NCBI RefSeq assembly: GCF_009601015.1
Contig: NZ_WITJ01000010.1
Coordinates: 1-64,000, forward strand
DNA length: 64,000 nt
Origin: Lactococcus hircilactis
GTDB lineage: Bacteria; Bacillota; Bacilli; Lactobacillales; Streptococcaceae
Direction of reading: 5' to 3'
Shown: positions 35,601-43,455 of the stretch, in pieces
How positions within the stretch are numbered: the stretch's first letter is position 1
Layout: each line of letters starts with the position of its first letter
Notes under the pieces: model-generated
The model's input: only the letters and a program-made list of their open reading frames with translations
Told to the model about the DNA's origin: nothing
Databases searched by the model: none
Program-made: the position numbers and the translations under genes

Positions 35601-36169
35601 AGATTATCTTGTGTGGTTGACAGTTTTGATTCCGTTTCATTACGTCTGCTTTTAAATTTCAAAACGCCTGCGGCTTCTTCAAAAATTGCCCGTCGATCCT
35701 CTGCTTTTGAATTAAACACCGCTTCGATTCGGCCTTGTGAAATAATAGACAAAGAATCTCGTCCTAATCCGGTATCCAAAAACAAGTCATGAATATCACG
35801 CAATCGGCATTTTTTGCCATTCAATCGAAACTCAGCATCCCCATTGCGATAGAGCTGACGCGAGATGATGACATCTTCATTATCTTTTGAACTTGCTAAA
35901 TAATGATCAGCATTGTCAAAATAAGCTGTGACTTGTGCGTAATTCATGGCGTGTCGTTTTTCTGTTCCAGAAAAAATCACATCTGGCATTTTTCCACCAC
36001 GCAATGATTTTGCAGATTGTTCACCAAGCACCCAGCGCAAGGCTTCTACAATGTTTGATTTTCCTGATCCATTTGGTCCGACAATTGCGGTCACTCCTTG
36101 ATCAAACTCGACTTTTGTCCGGTCTGCAAATGACTTGAACCCGACAATTTCCATTTTTTTAAGATACAT
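32642..36169 (-). CDS. smc: Chromosome segregation ATPase SMC
   Basis: 1175 residues, full length. Walker A GPNGSGKSNI is near residues 32-41. Two long coiled coils flank the hinge (GIIGVVADLL to YSGGAGKRN, about 515-665), and the C-terminal head has the signature LNLMSGGEKAL and Walker B FVVLDEVEAALDE. SMC with ScpAB organises and separates chromosomes. Four palindrome copies lie in this gene (33686, 33921, 34340, 35157), read as VSTD, LSALT, VSAD and LSVLT, at least three of them in coiled-coil or loop regions. Start ATG 36169 overlaps the rnc end by 11 bases. Confidence 0.97.
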   Translation of the reverse strand: MYLKKMEIVGFKSFADRTKVEFDQGVTAIVGPNGSGKSNIVEALRWVLGEQSAKSLRGGKMPDVIFSGTEKRHAMNYAQVTAYFDNADHYLASSKDNEDVIISRQLYRNGDAEFRLNGKKCRLRDIHDLFLDTGLGRDSLSIISQGRIEAVFNSKAEDRRAIFEEAAGVLKFKSRRNETESKLSTTQDNLDRLEDILYELKGQLVPLEAQKTVALRFQTLDAKEKALDLSVLMGQLIAEKEKYDTTNTALIEISQALLKLSDHKKTYDEQWESLRFARTKVETQQEALQKETLQLTELKSEVTRKIELFDVQKNSSQQSTKERKQHLSELNEKLSVLTAQEKSAHEKITQLTQEKNELDQKIKKLNQKQDALSEAPELVMERLRETYVDLVNQEAQLSNTKTKNQAELEHLIQKMSERNASTKENAQRLKDMTTALNEAQNENHKLKNTIATLLKNYESEQEKEKKRAQKERLAQNEMYDQMNLLNKDKARLASLENIQETHSNLYQGVRAVMQNQSQIKGIIGVVADLLTFDPRYTTAIDIALGGGSQNIVCEDESSAKHAIAYLRERRLGRATFLPLTTIKPRNFSAYERISSMTGFIDTALALVSADKKLIPALSSLLGTTAVVDTAENATAIARQMNYTIRIVTLDGTQINPGGSYSGGAGKRNSTTFTQTEIKSLKNKIETANEQLKITEHTVAHLQQEAKENARVLTDLRAQGEEKRFDEKSLALKIDQLKENQSNLLALSALTESSQSKNRVTALQQENKILIEQLAKISQEKQTIESQLEAVKGNAQTQNDQKTHLLETLNQSKLDFSEKTSELRFVSTDENRLTREKAQVTAEIARVLDLLSPQIEYADENRHHLEKQLNTVLEKLKTANVKSVSLKFEHEDIVAQMEELEQHNHDFIEQTHALNLQKTRLDLQFEQIKARLIEKQNRLNSDFEISFESALKTTPIPEDLEQCERDLKNVSRQIKALGPINLDAIQQFDEVNERYQFLNRQKTDLSEAKTLLLSTIDEMNDEVKARFKTTFEAIRESFKTTFSQMFVGGQADLALTSDNLLEAGVEINVQPPGKKLSSLNLMSGGEKALTALALIFAILRVRTVPFVVLDEVEAALDEVNVKRFGDYMNHFDNSNQFIVVTHRRGTMAAAKAMYGVTMADAGVSKMMSVKLDTTRE
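33686..35168. repeat. Four palindrome copies inside smc
   Basis: GTCAGTACTGAC at 33686-33697, GTCAGTGCTGAC at 33921-33932, GTCAGCACTGAC at 34340-34351 and GTCAGTACTGAC at 35157-35168. This is the highest density in any gene of the window. All keep the smc frame open. Confidence 0.9.
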
Positions 36170-36854
36170 GAATTTGCCCTTTTATTGCATTTTCTGCTGC
36201 ACTTTGTTCTGCTAATTTTTTTGAAGAACCTTCGCCACGTCCTAGTTCTTGGCCATTATTGAAAACAGCAGCAACGAATTTTCTCAAATGCGCAGGACCA
36301 CTTTCGTCTAAAATTTTATATGTAATCGTCGTTTCTCCGCCGACTTGCAAAATTTCTTGTAATTGTGTTTTATAATCAATCACTTTGACATAATCATTGG
36401 CTTTAACGTGCGGGATTACAACATGAAAAATGAATTTTTTCACTTCATCCATGCCTTGATCAAGAAATAAAGCACCCAAAAATGCCTCAAAGAGATTTTC
36501 AAGTGTGGTTTCACGATTGCGTCCGCCCATCTTTTCTTCGCCATGTCCTAGTTTTAAAAAGCGCCCAAACCCACATCGACGTGAAAAATTGGCGAGAGAT
36601 TCTGTTCTGACGATGCTTGAGCGCATTTTCGAGAGTTCTCCTTCAAGTTTTTCAGGATAGGTTCTGTAGAGATAATCTGAAATCACAAGACTTAATGCGA
36701 CGTCTCCCAAAAATTCCAAACGTTCATTGTTTACAACCTTTGGGAGCCGTTCTTCATTGGTATATGAAGAGTGAGTAAATGCGATGTTGAGGATTTTTTC
36801 ATCGTTAAAAATAATGCCGAATTCATTTTTTAACTTTTCTTGAAGCTGATTCAT
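36159..36854 (-). CDS. rnc: Ribonuclease III
   Basis: 231 residues from ATG 36854 behind GGAGGAG. The endonuclease domain has the signature NERLEFLGDVALSL near residue 40, with a second acidic cluster later (ENLFEAFLGALF). The dsRNA-binding domain follows (about 158-228, GRGEGSSKKLAEQSAAENAI). It processes rRNA and cleaves double-stranded RNA. It is followed directly by smc, the usual order. Confidence 0.96.
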   Translation of the reverse strand: MNQLQEKLKNEFGIIFNDEKILNIAFTHSSYTNEERLPKVVNNERLEFLGDVALSLVISDYLYRTYPEKLEGELSKMRSSIVRTESLANFSRRCGFGRFLKLGHGEEKMGGRNRETTLENLFEAFLGALFLDQGMDEVKKFIFHVVIPHVKANDYVKVIDYKTQLQEILQVGGETTITYKILDESGPAHLRKFVAAVFNNGQELGRGEGSSKKLAEQSAAENAIKGQIHVS

Positions 36855-36885
36855 GTGAGCTCCTCCGTTTTTAAATTTCTCTACC

Positions 36886-36894
36886 ATTATATCA
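36886..36894 (-). promoter_or_regulatory. rnc-smc promoter (extended -10)
   Basis: Minus-strand TGATATAAT, 32-40 bases before the rnc ATG. Confidence 0.6.
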
Positions 36895-36952
36895 AAATTT
36901 GGCGTAAAAATCTGAATCGCTTTGTTGAGATGAAAAAGCTTTTTTCAACAAA

Positions 36953-36976
36953 AAAAACTTGAACGTTCAAGTTTTT
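36953..36976. terminator. queT terminator
   Basis: AAAAACTTGAAC / GTTCAAGTTTTT, a perfect 24-base palindrome with T runs on both strands, 12 bases after the queT stop. A second hairpin TGAAAAA/TTTTTCA lies just beyond. Confidence 0.75.
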
Positions 36977-36988
36977 AATGGTCAGTCA

Positions 36989-37522
36989 TTATCGACTCAA
37001 ATCAATGCGTTTGGAAAGTGTGATGATGATAAACATTCCAATGATTAAACTTGCAAACTCGCCCAATACAAGCGTTGGGTACATGACCCAAAATGGCGTT
37101 TTCACAAAAATCATCAACTCCAGTGCTATCGTAAACATGGATAAGGCAAAAAACACGCTAAACGCAATGAAGCGAACATTGAGCCAACCATTGAAATAGG
37201 TCATTTTTGAGAGTTTTTTGGTCAATAAAATTCCCAATGAAATGAAAATGAACGTGGATCCTCCACCAACAATAAAGTCAATAATCCCAAGATTTCCAGG
37301 CACTAAGACGTTTGAGATGGCACATCCTAATGTCACCGCCCATAAATAACGCTTATTGTAAAATGCAAGAAAATTAAACATTTCAGAAAGTCGAAATTGG
37401 ACCGGGCCTACGGCTAAATTGACTGAGGCCATCAGGTAAGTGATGACAATGTATAACGCGCACACTACTGCTCCACGAACGAGCCCTTGGACTGAAAAGG
37501 CTTTGGTTTGAGACGAATTCAT
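36989..37522 (-). CDS. queT: QueT-type queuosine precursor transporter
   Basis: 177 residues with five or six membrane segments. The family signature is near the N-terminus: LVRGAVVCALYIVITYL, then VQFRLSEMFNFLAFYNKRYLWAV. QueT is an energy-coupling-factor S component for a queuosine precursor such as preQ1. The preQ1-II riboswitch directly ahead of the gene supports the assignment, since this riboswitch class is the one found before these transporter genes (COG4708). Confidence 0.92.
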   Translation of the reverse strand: MNSSQTKAFSVQGLVRGAVVCALYIVITYLMASVNLAVGPVQFRLSEMFNFLAFYNKRYLWAVTLGCAISNVLVPGNLGIIDFIVGGGSTFIFISLGILLTKKLSKMTYFNGWLNVRFIAFSVFFALSMFTIALELMIFVKTPFWVMYPTLVLGEFASLIIGMFIIITLSKRIDLSR

Positions 37523-37527
37523 TTTTT

Positions 37528-37605
37528 CTCCTTTAGCGGCTAAACCGCGTGTAATATGCTCAGAAAAAGGTCAGAAGTTCTGAGGGTTGCTACCCATTTA
37601 GCAAC
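37528..37605 (-). promoter_or_regulatory. preQ1-II riboswitch (COG4708 RNA)
   Basis: On the minus strand the leader holds a 5' hairpin GTTGCT/AGCAAC, then CTCAG...CTGAG, then the highly conserved block AGCATATTACACGCGG and GCCGCTAAAGGAG. The last bases include the queT ribosome binding site. This is the preQ1-II consensus as I know it. Ligand binding forms a pseudoknot that hides the ribosome binding site and lowers queT translation. Confidence 0.92.
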
Positions 37606-37612
37606 GTTTTAC

Positions 37613-37641
37613 ATTATACCAGTTTTTCATCAAAATGAAAA
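37613..37641 (-). promoter_or_regulatory. queT promoter
   Basis: Minus-strand TTTTCA (37641-37636), 17 bases, TATAAT (37618-37613). Transcription would start at the first base or so of the riboswitch. Confidence 0.7.
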
Positions 37642-37671
37642 GCTAGAAAAAATGAGACGTTTCAGATTTTT

Positions 37672-38098
37672 GTCAGTGCTGACAGAAATTTTTCGTGTGA
37701 GGTTTGGCACTTTGTCAGTGCTGACAGAAATTTTCATGTGAGATTTGGCACTTTGTCAGTGCTGACAGAAATTTTTCGTATCAGGTTTGGCACTTTGTCA
37801 GTGCTGACAGAAATTTTTCGTGTGAATTTTGGCACTTTGTCAGTGCTGACAGAAATTTTCACGTGAGATTTGGCACTTTGTCAGTGCTGACAGAAATTTT
37901 TCGTGTGAGATTTGGCACTTTGTCAGTGCTGACAGAAATTTTTCGTGTGAGGTTTGGCACTTTGTCAGTGCTGACAGAAATTTTTCATGTGAGATTTGGC
38001 ACTTTGTCAGTGCTGACAGAAATTTTTCACGTGAATCTTGGCACTTTGTCAGTGCTGACAGAAATTTTCACGTGAGGTTTGGCATTTTGTCAGTGCTA
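37672..38098. repeat. Tandem array 1: ten 41-42 bp units built on GTCAGTGCTGAC
   Basis: Intact cores start at 37672, 37714, 37755, 37797, 37839, 37880, 37922, 37964, 38006 and 38048, with spacings of 41 or 42. A degenerate eleventh begins at 38089 and runs into the SDR stop codon. Each unit is the 12-base palindrome, then AGAAATTTTTCGTGTGAG, then GTTTGGCACTTT, with a few variable bases (CGTGTG, CATGTG, CACGTG). The array fills the gap between the SDR 3' end and the queT promoter. It is not a CRISPR, because both core and spacer repeat. Confidence 0.95.
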
Positions 38099-38803
38099 TT
38101 GGGCAGTCCAGCCGCCATCAATTGGGACAATTGCACCCGTCATGTAACTTGCTTTGGGACTGGCCAAAAAAAGCGTGAGTTCAGCGACTTCATCTGCTGT
38201 TGCCCAACGTTTTGCAGGCGTTTCGTTTGCAACCCACTTGGCCATTTGACCATCATTTTCAGTAAAATCGCGCGCATTCATCGGTGTATCAATCGCACCT
38301 GGTGCAATTCCAAGCACTTGAATGCCCGATTTAGCTTCGTCAATAGCAAGCTGCTTTGTCAGTCCGACAATGGCATGCTTACTTGCGGTATATGCAATGC
38401 CACCTCCGCCAGCCACAAGTCCTGCAATGGATGCCATATTGATAATGACACCCGATTTTTGAGCTTTCATTTTTGGCAAAAATTGCTGAATCAAATAAAA
38501 CATGCTATAAAGATTGGTTTTTAACACGTGATCCCAAAGGACAGCAGACGTGTTTTCAAGCGTACAATACTGATCTAAAATTCCTGCGGTATTACACAAA
38601 ATATCGATTGATCCGATGGATTTCGCAATTGATTCAACTTCTGTCAGTACTGACAGATCACACACAAAATCCGTTTCTGTGCCAGAATGCAGATCAACTC
38701 CAATGACATTTGCCCCCGCTTTTCTAAATGCCCGAATTTGTGCTTGTCCGATACCACTTGAACTTCCTGTGACGAGTACTTTTTTTCCAGCAAACGTCGT
38801 CAT
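38096..38803 (-). CDS. Short-chain dehydrogenase/reductase
   Basis: 235 residues. NAD(P)-binding GSSSGIGQ is at residues 13-20, NTAGIL near 90, the catalytic Ser in NMASIAG near 122, and YTASK with catalytic Tyr and Lys near 135-139. C-terminal VPIDGGW is typical of FabG-like SDRs. The substrate is unknown. One palindrome copy (38643-38654) is read as Leu-Ser-Val-Leu-Thr just after CD, and the last unit of array 1 overlaps the stop codon. Its start overlaps the Tad2-like gene by four bases. Confidence 0.88.
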   Translation of the reverse strand: MTTFAGKKVLVTGSSSGIGQAQIRAFRKAGANVIGVDLHSGTETDFVCDLSVLTEVESIAKSIGSIDILCNTAGILDQYCTLENTSAVLWDHVLKTNLYSMFYLIQQFLPKMKAQKSGVIINMASIAGLVAGGGGIAYTASKHAIVGLTKQLAIDEAKSGIQVLGIAPGAIDTPMNARDFTENDGQMAKWVANETPAKRWATADEVAELTLFLASPKASYMTGAIVPIDGGWTAQ

Positions 38804-39027
38804 GGCGTAACCACAATCCAGTCTTCAGCCAAAACGTCACAGGCTGTAGGGGCCCACATCGAAAATTCCTTTGCTTCGCCTTTTACTGAAATCAAAAAAT
38901 AAGGAGTGACAGAGAGATCCTCGATATGATCCAATATTTTTACATAATTTTCAGCTCCTGACCACCCTTTTGTTCGCACTGCTTTTTTTCCTGCTTTAAG
39001 TTCTGGTAATATTTCTTCAAACGTCAT
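38800..39027 (-). CDS. Tad2-like (DUF2829) protein, chromosomal
   Basis: 75 residues behind AAGGAG. It has the family layout: MTFEEILPELKAGKKAVR, then GWSGAENYVKI, and at the end MWAPTACDVLAEDWIVV with the W-x-P-x-x-x-D-x-L-x-x-D-W motif. Some DUF2829 proteins (Tad2) counter Thoeris defence by binding its cyclic nucleotide signal. Here the gene is not obviously in a prophage but between metG and an SDR gene, coupled by ATGA to the latter. It may be a domesticated phage gene or have another ligand. A second, more divergent member is at 319-564. Confidence 0.8.
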   Translation of the reverse strand: MTFEEILPELKAGKKAVRTKGWSGAENYVKILDHIEDLSVTPYFLISVKGEAKEFSMWAPTACDVLAEDWIVVTP

Positions 39028-39071
39028 TTTTTCTCCTTATGACAAAAAGGGCAGTCGCCCCTTTTAAATTT

Positions 39072-41045
39072 TTAGCCAATGATTGCGCCATTTGGCACTT
39101 CTTTAGAAACTGTCAGTACTGCCAACTTTCCATCAAATTCTGCAGACAAAATCATTCCTTCACTGACATATTTTTTCATCATTTTACGCGGTTTTAAATT
39201 CGCTACGATTTGCAATTTCACTCCAACGAGCGCTTGTTCGTCTGGATAAAATGCAGCAATTCCCGATAAAATCGTCCGCAAGTTTTTATCCCCAGCATCG
39301 AGTTCAAATTTTAGAAGTTTATCTGATCCTTCCACACGACTGACCGAAACGACTTGTGCCACTCGAATCTCGACATGATCAAAAGTATCAAACGTAATTT
39401 CTTCTTTATGAAAGACAGGTTCTTTTTCTTCAGATTTTTTTCCTCCACCAAGCATTTCGTCATTAATGACAGAAATCTCAAGCTCACGATCCAAGCGTGG
39501 GAAAATCGGTTCCCCCTTTTTTGTAACAGGGTGTGAAAATTCATACCCAAACTTTAATTCCTCTAAGCTAAAATGTTGCTCTTTTAGTCCAAGTTGTGCA
39601 AAGATTTTTTCACTTGTCGCGTGCATAAATGGCTGCAAAAGACTGGCAACAATCCGCAAATTTTCAGCTAAATGATACAAAACATTATTCAATTGTGCAT
39701 GATCTGCCACTTCTTTTGCCAAAATCCAAGGCGCAGTTTCATCAATGTATTTATTTGTGCGCGAAATAATCGTCCACACCTCAGACAAAGCAACTGAAAA
39801 TTCAAATCGATCCATCGCAGCATGATAATTTTTGATTGACGTTGTCAAAACTTCAGAAAGTGACGCATCAAACGCCGTTGTTTCATTCGTTTTTTCAATG
39901 CGTCCGTCATTATATTTATTGACCATCGCAACCGTACGATTCAACAGATTTCCTAAATCATTTGCCAAATCAAAATTGATTCGATCAATATAAGATTCCG
40001 ATGTGAAATTTCCATCATTGCCAAACGGCATCGCCCGCAAAATATAGTAACGATAAGGATCAAGACCATAACGTCCAACCAAATCTTCTGCATAAATTAC
40101 ATTTCCAAAAGATTTACTCATCTTACGTCCATTCACCTGATACCAGCCGTGTCCAAACACTTGTTTTGGAGGTTCCATCCCCAAAGCGTGCAAGAAAATC
40201 GGCCAATAAATTGTGTGAAAACGCAAAATATCTTTTCCGACCATATTGATTCCTGGCCAATATTTTTGATAATTTGAATCATCAGAAGATCCAAAACCAA
40301 GTGCTGTCACATAATTAAACAAAGCATCAAACCATACATACACAATATGTTTTGGATTTGATGGCACTTTGACCCCCCAAGTAAAACTTGTGCGCGTCAA
40401 TGCTAAATCCTCGAGTCCTGGTTTGATAAACGTGTTAATCATCTCATTTTTACGAATTTCAGGTTGAATAAAATTAGGATGTTTTTCGTAATACTTCAAC
40501 AACCAATCTGCATATTTCCCCATCCTAAAGAAATAAGTTTCTTCTTGAACACGTTCTACTTCATGACCTGATGGTGCCATTCCACCAATCATTGTGCCAT
40601 TCTCATCACGATAAACTTCAGCCAATTGACTCTCAGTGAAAAATTCTTCATCTGAAACTGAATACCAGCCTTCATAAGTGCCAAGATAAATATCATCTTG
40701 TGCAAGCAACTGCTCAAACGTTTTTGCAATGGCCTGTTCATGATACGTATCCGTGGTCCGAATGAATTGATCATACGAAATATCCAATGTTTCCCAAAGC
40801 TTTTTCACTTCTTTTGCCATCGGATCCAGATACTCTTTTGGCGTCAACCCAAGTTCTTCTGCTTTTTTCTGGATTTTCATTCCATGTTCATCAAGCCCTG
40901 TCAAATAAAAAGTATCAAAGCCCATCAAACGCTTGTAACGCGCTAAAACATCGCACGCCACTGTCGTGTAAGTATTTCCGATATGCAATTTTCCAGAAGG
41001 ATAATAAATCGGTGTCGTAATGTAAAAAGTTTTATTTTCAGTCAA
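39072..41045 (-). CDS. metG: Methionyl-tRNA synthetase
   Basis: 657 residues starting at TTG 41045 behind a strong AAGGAGG. HIGH-type motif [10 protein letters not shown] is near residue 20, KMSKSFGN near 300, and the C-terminal 110 residues are an EMAP/Trbp-like tRNA-binding domain ([10 protein letters not shown]). It charges Met onto tRNA. It lacks the four-Cys zinc knuckle in the connective domain, as is usual in this branch. A palindrome near-match (GTCAGTACTGCC, 39112-39123) near the 3' end is read as Leu-Ala-Val-Leu-Thr. Confidence 0.96.
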   Translation of the reverse strand: MTENKTFYITTPIYYPSGKLHIGNTYTTVACDVLARYKRLMGFDTFYLTGLDEHGMKIQKKAEELGLTPKEYLDPMAKEVKKLWETLDISYDQFIRTTDTYHEQAIAKTFEQLLAQDDIYLGTYEGWYSVSDEEFFTESQLAEVYRDENGTMIGGMAPSGHEVERVQEETYFFRMGKYADWLLKYYEKHPNFIQPEIRKNEMINTFIKPGLEDLALTRTSFTWGVKVPSNPKHIVYVWFDALFNYVTALGFGSSDDSNYQKYWPGINMVGKDILRFHTIYWPIFLHALGMEPPKQVFGHGWYQVNGRKMSKSFGNVIYAEDLVGRYGLDPYRYYILRAMPFGNDGNFTSESYIDRINFDLANDLGNLLNRTVAMVNKYNDGRIEKTNETTAFDASLSEVLTTSIKNYHAAMDRFEFSVALSEVWTIISRTNKYIDETAPWILAKEVADHAQLNNVLYHLAENLRIVASLLQPFMHATSEKIFAQLGLKEQHFSLEELKFGYEFSHPVTKKGEPIFPRLDRELEISVINDEMLGGGKKSEEKEPVFHKEEITFDTFDHVEIRVAQVVSVSRVEGSDKLLKFELDAGDKNLRTILSGIAAFYPDEQALVGVKLQIVANLKPRKMMKKYVSEGMILSAEFDGKLAVLTVSKEVPNGAIIG

Positions 41046-41098
41046 ATTTCTAACCTCCTTGGTCGAGCAAATGAAACTCGCCAGAATATTCTATTTTC

Positions 41099-41104
41099 AT
41101 TATA
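41099..41104 (-). promoter_or_regulatory. metG promoter -10
   Basis: Minus-strand TATAAT about 55 bases before the metG start. The short leader can form a hairpin TGGCGAG...CTCGACCA just before the ribosome binding site. The leader is too short for a T-box. Confidence 0.6.
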
Positions 41105-41248
41105 CCAAAAACATGAGAAAATCGGTATTTTCAGTTCATTTTTTATCATTTTTTACTCCATCACACCAAGAAATGTCGCACATTCCTTATGTTTTCTAAT
41201 CTTTTAATGAATTCTTTAATTTTCCATCTCTAAAGCTAATTTTCTTTA

Positions 41249-41257
41249 TGATATAAT
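41249..41257 (+). promoter_or_regulatory. exoA promoter (extended -10)
   Basis: TGATATAAT on the + strand, 85 bases before the exoA ATG and divergent from metG. Confidence 0.6.
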
Positions 41258-41341
41258 AGAGTGCATACAAATAAAAACGCCAAATTTTTTGATTTTCACA
41301 CAAATCTAAGACGTATCGGCATTATAAAAAAGGATGTGACA

Positions 41342-42199
41342 ATGACCTATCAACTCATTTCATGGAATATCGACTCACTTAATGCAGCACTGACTGGAAC
41401 AAGTGAACGCGCTGCTTTATCACTCGCAGTGATAGATTCGATCATCAAGTGCTCACCAGACATTTTAGCCATCCAAGAAACAAAATTATCTGATGACCCA
41501 AAAAAACTAAACAAAATTTTAACCCTCCTTGGACAAAAATTTCCAGATTACGAATTAGTCCACCGCATGAGCACTCCTCCCGCCCGCAAAGGTTATGCTG
41601 GAACGATGATGCTTTACAAAAAAACATTGCAAACACCACTCATCTCTTATCCAGAAATCAATGCCCCAGAGCCGATGGATTGCGAGGGACGGATTATTAC
41701 ACTGGAATTTCCTGATTTTTTTGCCACAACTGTTTACACCCCCAATAGCCAAGGGCGTGAGAAACGCTTGAGTGCACGTGGCCAATGGGATGACGCTTAT
41801 CGTAACTATTTAAAATCACTGGATGAGAAAAAACCAGTTCTTGCGTGCGGTGATTTCAATGCTGCTTATACGGAGATTGATCTTGCCAATCCAGCAGCAA
41901 ATCACGAATCTCCAGGATTTTTCGATGAAGAGCGTGAGAAATTCGGTGACCTCTTAGCTGCTGGATTTACAGATTCTTTTCGCTATTTACACGGAAATGT
42001 AGAAAAAATGTTGGACGATGTCAGTATTTATACTTGGTTTGCACAGCGTGTCAAAACTGCAAAAGCGAATAATTCAGGCTGGCGTATTGATTATTGGCTC
42101 GTCTCAAACCGCGTAGCAAATGGCATCATAACCTCTCGTCCGATCAATACAGGCGAGAGAAAAGACCACGTCCCCATCTTACTTGAAATCGAATTGTAA
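41342..42199 (+). CDS. exoA: Exodeoxyribonuclease III / AP endonuclease
   Basis: 285 residues from ATG 41342, chosen for AAAAAAGGATG upstream. It is an endonuclease/exonuclease/phosphatase fold: LISWNIDSL near the start, IQETKL near 45, GDFNAAYTEID near 175-185, and WRIDYWLVS and DHVPILL at the end. It repairs abasic sites in DNA. The 3' end is followed by array 2. Confidence 0.93.
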   Translation: MTYQLISWNIDSLNAALTGTSERAALSLAVIDSIIKCSPDILAIQETKLSDDPKKLNKILTLLGQKFPDYELVHRMSTPPARKGYAGTMMLYKKTLQTPLISYPEINAPEPMDCEGRIITLEFPDFFATTVYTPNSQGREKRLSARGQWDDAYRNYLKSLDEKKPVLACGDFNAAYTEIDLANPAANHESPGFFDEEREKFGDLLAAGFTDSFRYLHGNVEKMLDDVSIYTWFAQRVKTAKANNSGWRIDYWLVSNRVANGIITSRPINTGERKDHVPILLEIEL

Positions 42200-42245
42200 C
42201 ACAATCACTACTAACTTCACGCGATTTCATGACATCTTGAACGTT

Positions 42246-42547
42246 GTCAGCACTGACAGAATTTTCTAAGTGACATTTTGCACGCTGTCAGCACTGACAG
42301 AATTTTTCCACGTGACATCTCGAACGTTGTCAGCACTGACAGAAATTTCTAAGTGACATCTTGCACGCTGTCAGCACTGACAGAAATTTTCCACGTGACA
42401 TTTTGCACGCTGTCTGCACTGACAGAATTTTCCACGTGACATCTTGAACGTTGTCAGCACTGACAGAAATTTCTACGTGACATCTTGAACGCTGTCAGCA
42501 CTGACAGAAATTTTCCACGTGACATCTTGAACGTTGTCTGCACTGAT
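42246..42547. repeat. Tandem array 2: eight 41-42 bp units built on GTCAGCACTGAC
   Basis: Intact cores start at 42246, 42287, 42329, 42370, 42453 and 42494. Variant cores are at 42412 (GTCTGCACTGAC) and 42536 (GTCTGCACTGAT). All spacings are 41 or 42. The unit continues AGAAATTTTCCACGTGACAT, then CTTGAACGTT, clearly related to the array 1 unit. The core centre is CA instead of TG, that is, the core is reverse-complemented relative to its flanks compared with array 1. It lies between the convergent 3' ends of exoA and the Spx/ArsC-like gene. Confidence 0.95.
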
Positions 42548-42559
42548 TGGATGCACTAT

Positions 42560-42590
42560 AAAAACGAGAGATACGACGTCTCTCGTTTTT
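42560..42590. terminator. Strong bidirectional terminator next to array 2
   Basis: AAAAACGAGAGA-TACGACG-TCTCTCGTTTTT, a 12-base perfect stem with T runs both ways, ending exoA and the convergent Spx/ArsC-like gene. Confidence 0.85.
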
Positions 42591-42637
42591 ATTTTTTTCT
42601 TTGTCTCATTTTTCCTCTCAGAAACGAAAAAGAAAAA

Positions 42638-42988
42638 TTAGAGCTGGGCATATACTGCCTCTTTAAAACCAATCGCAATCAGCTGATTGTCCTTGATTAA
42701 AAGCGGACGTTTGACCAACATTCCGTTTGATGCCAAAAGATGCGCTTGCTCTTTTAGGGATAACTCGGATAATCGGTCTTTCAGCCCCATCTCACGATAG
42801 ACCAATCCACTCGTATTAAAAAATTGCTTGGGTAAAAAATTGCCCTCTTTAAACCATTTTTCAAATGTTTTCGCTTCTGGCGGATTTTCTTTGATGTCTA
42901 TTTCCTGATACTTAACCTCTAAACGATTCAGCATCGCTTTTGCCTTTTGACACGTCGAACATTTTGGATATCCATAAAATTGATACAT
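42638..42988 (-). CDS. Spx/ArsC family thioredoxin-fold protein
   Basis: 116 residues from ATG 42988. The redox motif CSTC lies at about residues 9-12 in GYPKCSTCQKAKAML, followed by the ArsC-like motif KQFFNTSGLVYRE and VKRPLLI. It resembles the YusI/ArsC-like branch rather than the transcriptional regulator Spx proper, whose conserved interface with RNA polymerase I cannot confirm. Probably a cytoplasmic thiol reductase of unknown substrate. Confidence 0.8.
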   Translation of the reverse strand: MYQFYGYPKCSTCQKAKAMLNRLEVKYQEIDIKENPPEAKTFEKWFKEGNFLPKQFFNTSGLVYREMGLKDRLSELSLKEQAHLLASNGMLVKRPLLIKDNQLIAIGFKEAVYAQL

Positions 42989-43178
42989 TTTTTCACTCTT
43001 TTCTAACTGACCCAAAAATCAGTACAGACCTCGCTTAAAAGCACTTGCATTTTATTGTACCATTTTATTTTGAATTTCAAAAGCCCATTCAAACCTCTTT
43101 TTTCTTTTCGTTTAAAAATAACAATTTTTTGTGATAAAATGGTAATATAATAATAATATAAGAAAAAGGAGACGACCT

Positions 43179-43421
43179 ATGATTTGGTCATTAATTGTTG
43201 GCGCACTTATCGGAGCCATCGCTGGAGCAATCACAAAATATGGTGATTCAATGGGCTGTGTTACAAATATCATTGCTGGACTTTTAGGAGCTTGGGTCGG
43301 ACAAGCGCTTTTTGGACACTGGGGTCCTTCCCTTGCAGGAATGGCATTAGTCCCCTCAATCATCGGAGCAGTGATTGTTGTTTTAGTCGCAAGTCTTATC
43401 TTTGGGAAAAATAAAAAATGA
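43179..43421 (+). CDS. GlsB/YeaQ/YmgE family small membrane protein
   Basis: 80 residues behind AAAAGGAG. Three hydrophobic, Gly-rich segments with the family motif GAIAGAITKYGDSMGCVTNI and GLLGAWVGQALFG. Members are stress-associated membrane proteins (GlsB partners Gls24 proteins) with no defined activity. It stands alone on the + strand and ends in a terminator overlapping its stop. Confidence 0.85.
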   Translation: MIWSLIVGALIGAIAGAITKYGDSMGCVTNIIAGLLGAWVGQALFGHWGPSLAGMALVPSIIGAVIVVLVASLIFGKNKK

Positions 43422-43436
43422 GCACTGCTCATTTTT
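43414..43436. terminator. Bidirectional terminator between glsB-like and serB
   Basis: AAAAATGAGC-ACT-GCTCATTTTT. The glsB-like stop codon lies in its 5' arm; on the minus strand it follows serB. Confidence 0.75.
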
Positions 43437-43455
43437 TTATCGGAAAAATTCATGT

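Noticed and set aside
37863-38075. Repetitive protein gene (FGTLSVLTEIF repeats) on the + strand across array 1
   Set aside because: The open frame comes from the repeat lacking stops in one frame. Its start has no ribosome binding site, and the frame breaks where 41-bp units shift it.
37672-38098. CRISPR array
   Set aside because: The regular 42 bp spacing is suggestive, but the sequences between the palindromes are themselves near-identical, the core is only 12 bases, and there are no cas genes.
41046-41260. T-box leader of metG
   Set aside because: The promoter lies only about 55 bases before the start, and no AGGGUGGNACCGCG block or antiterminator is visible.
42246-42547. parS-like centromere sites from the CACGTG in the spacers
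   Set aside because: Only the six central bases match the ParB site (TGTTTCACGTGAAACA type); the flanks do not, and array 1 units mostly have CGTGTG instead.
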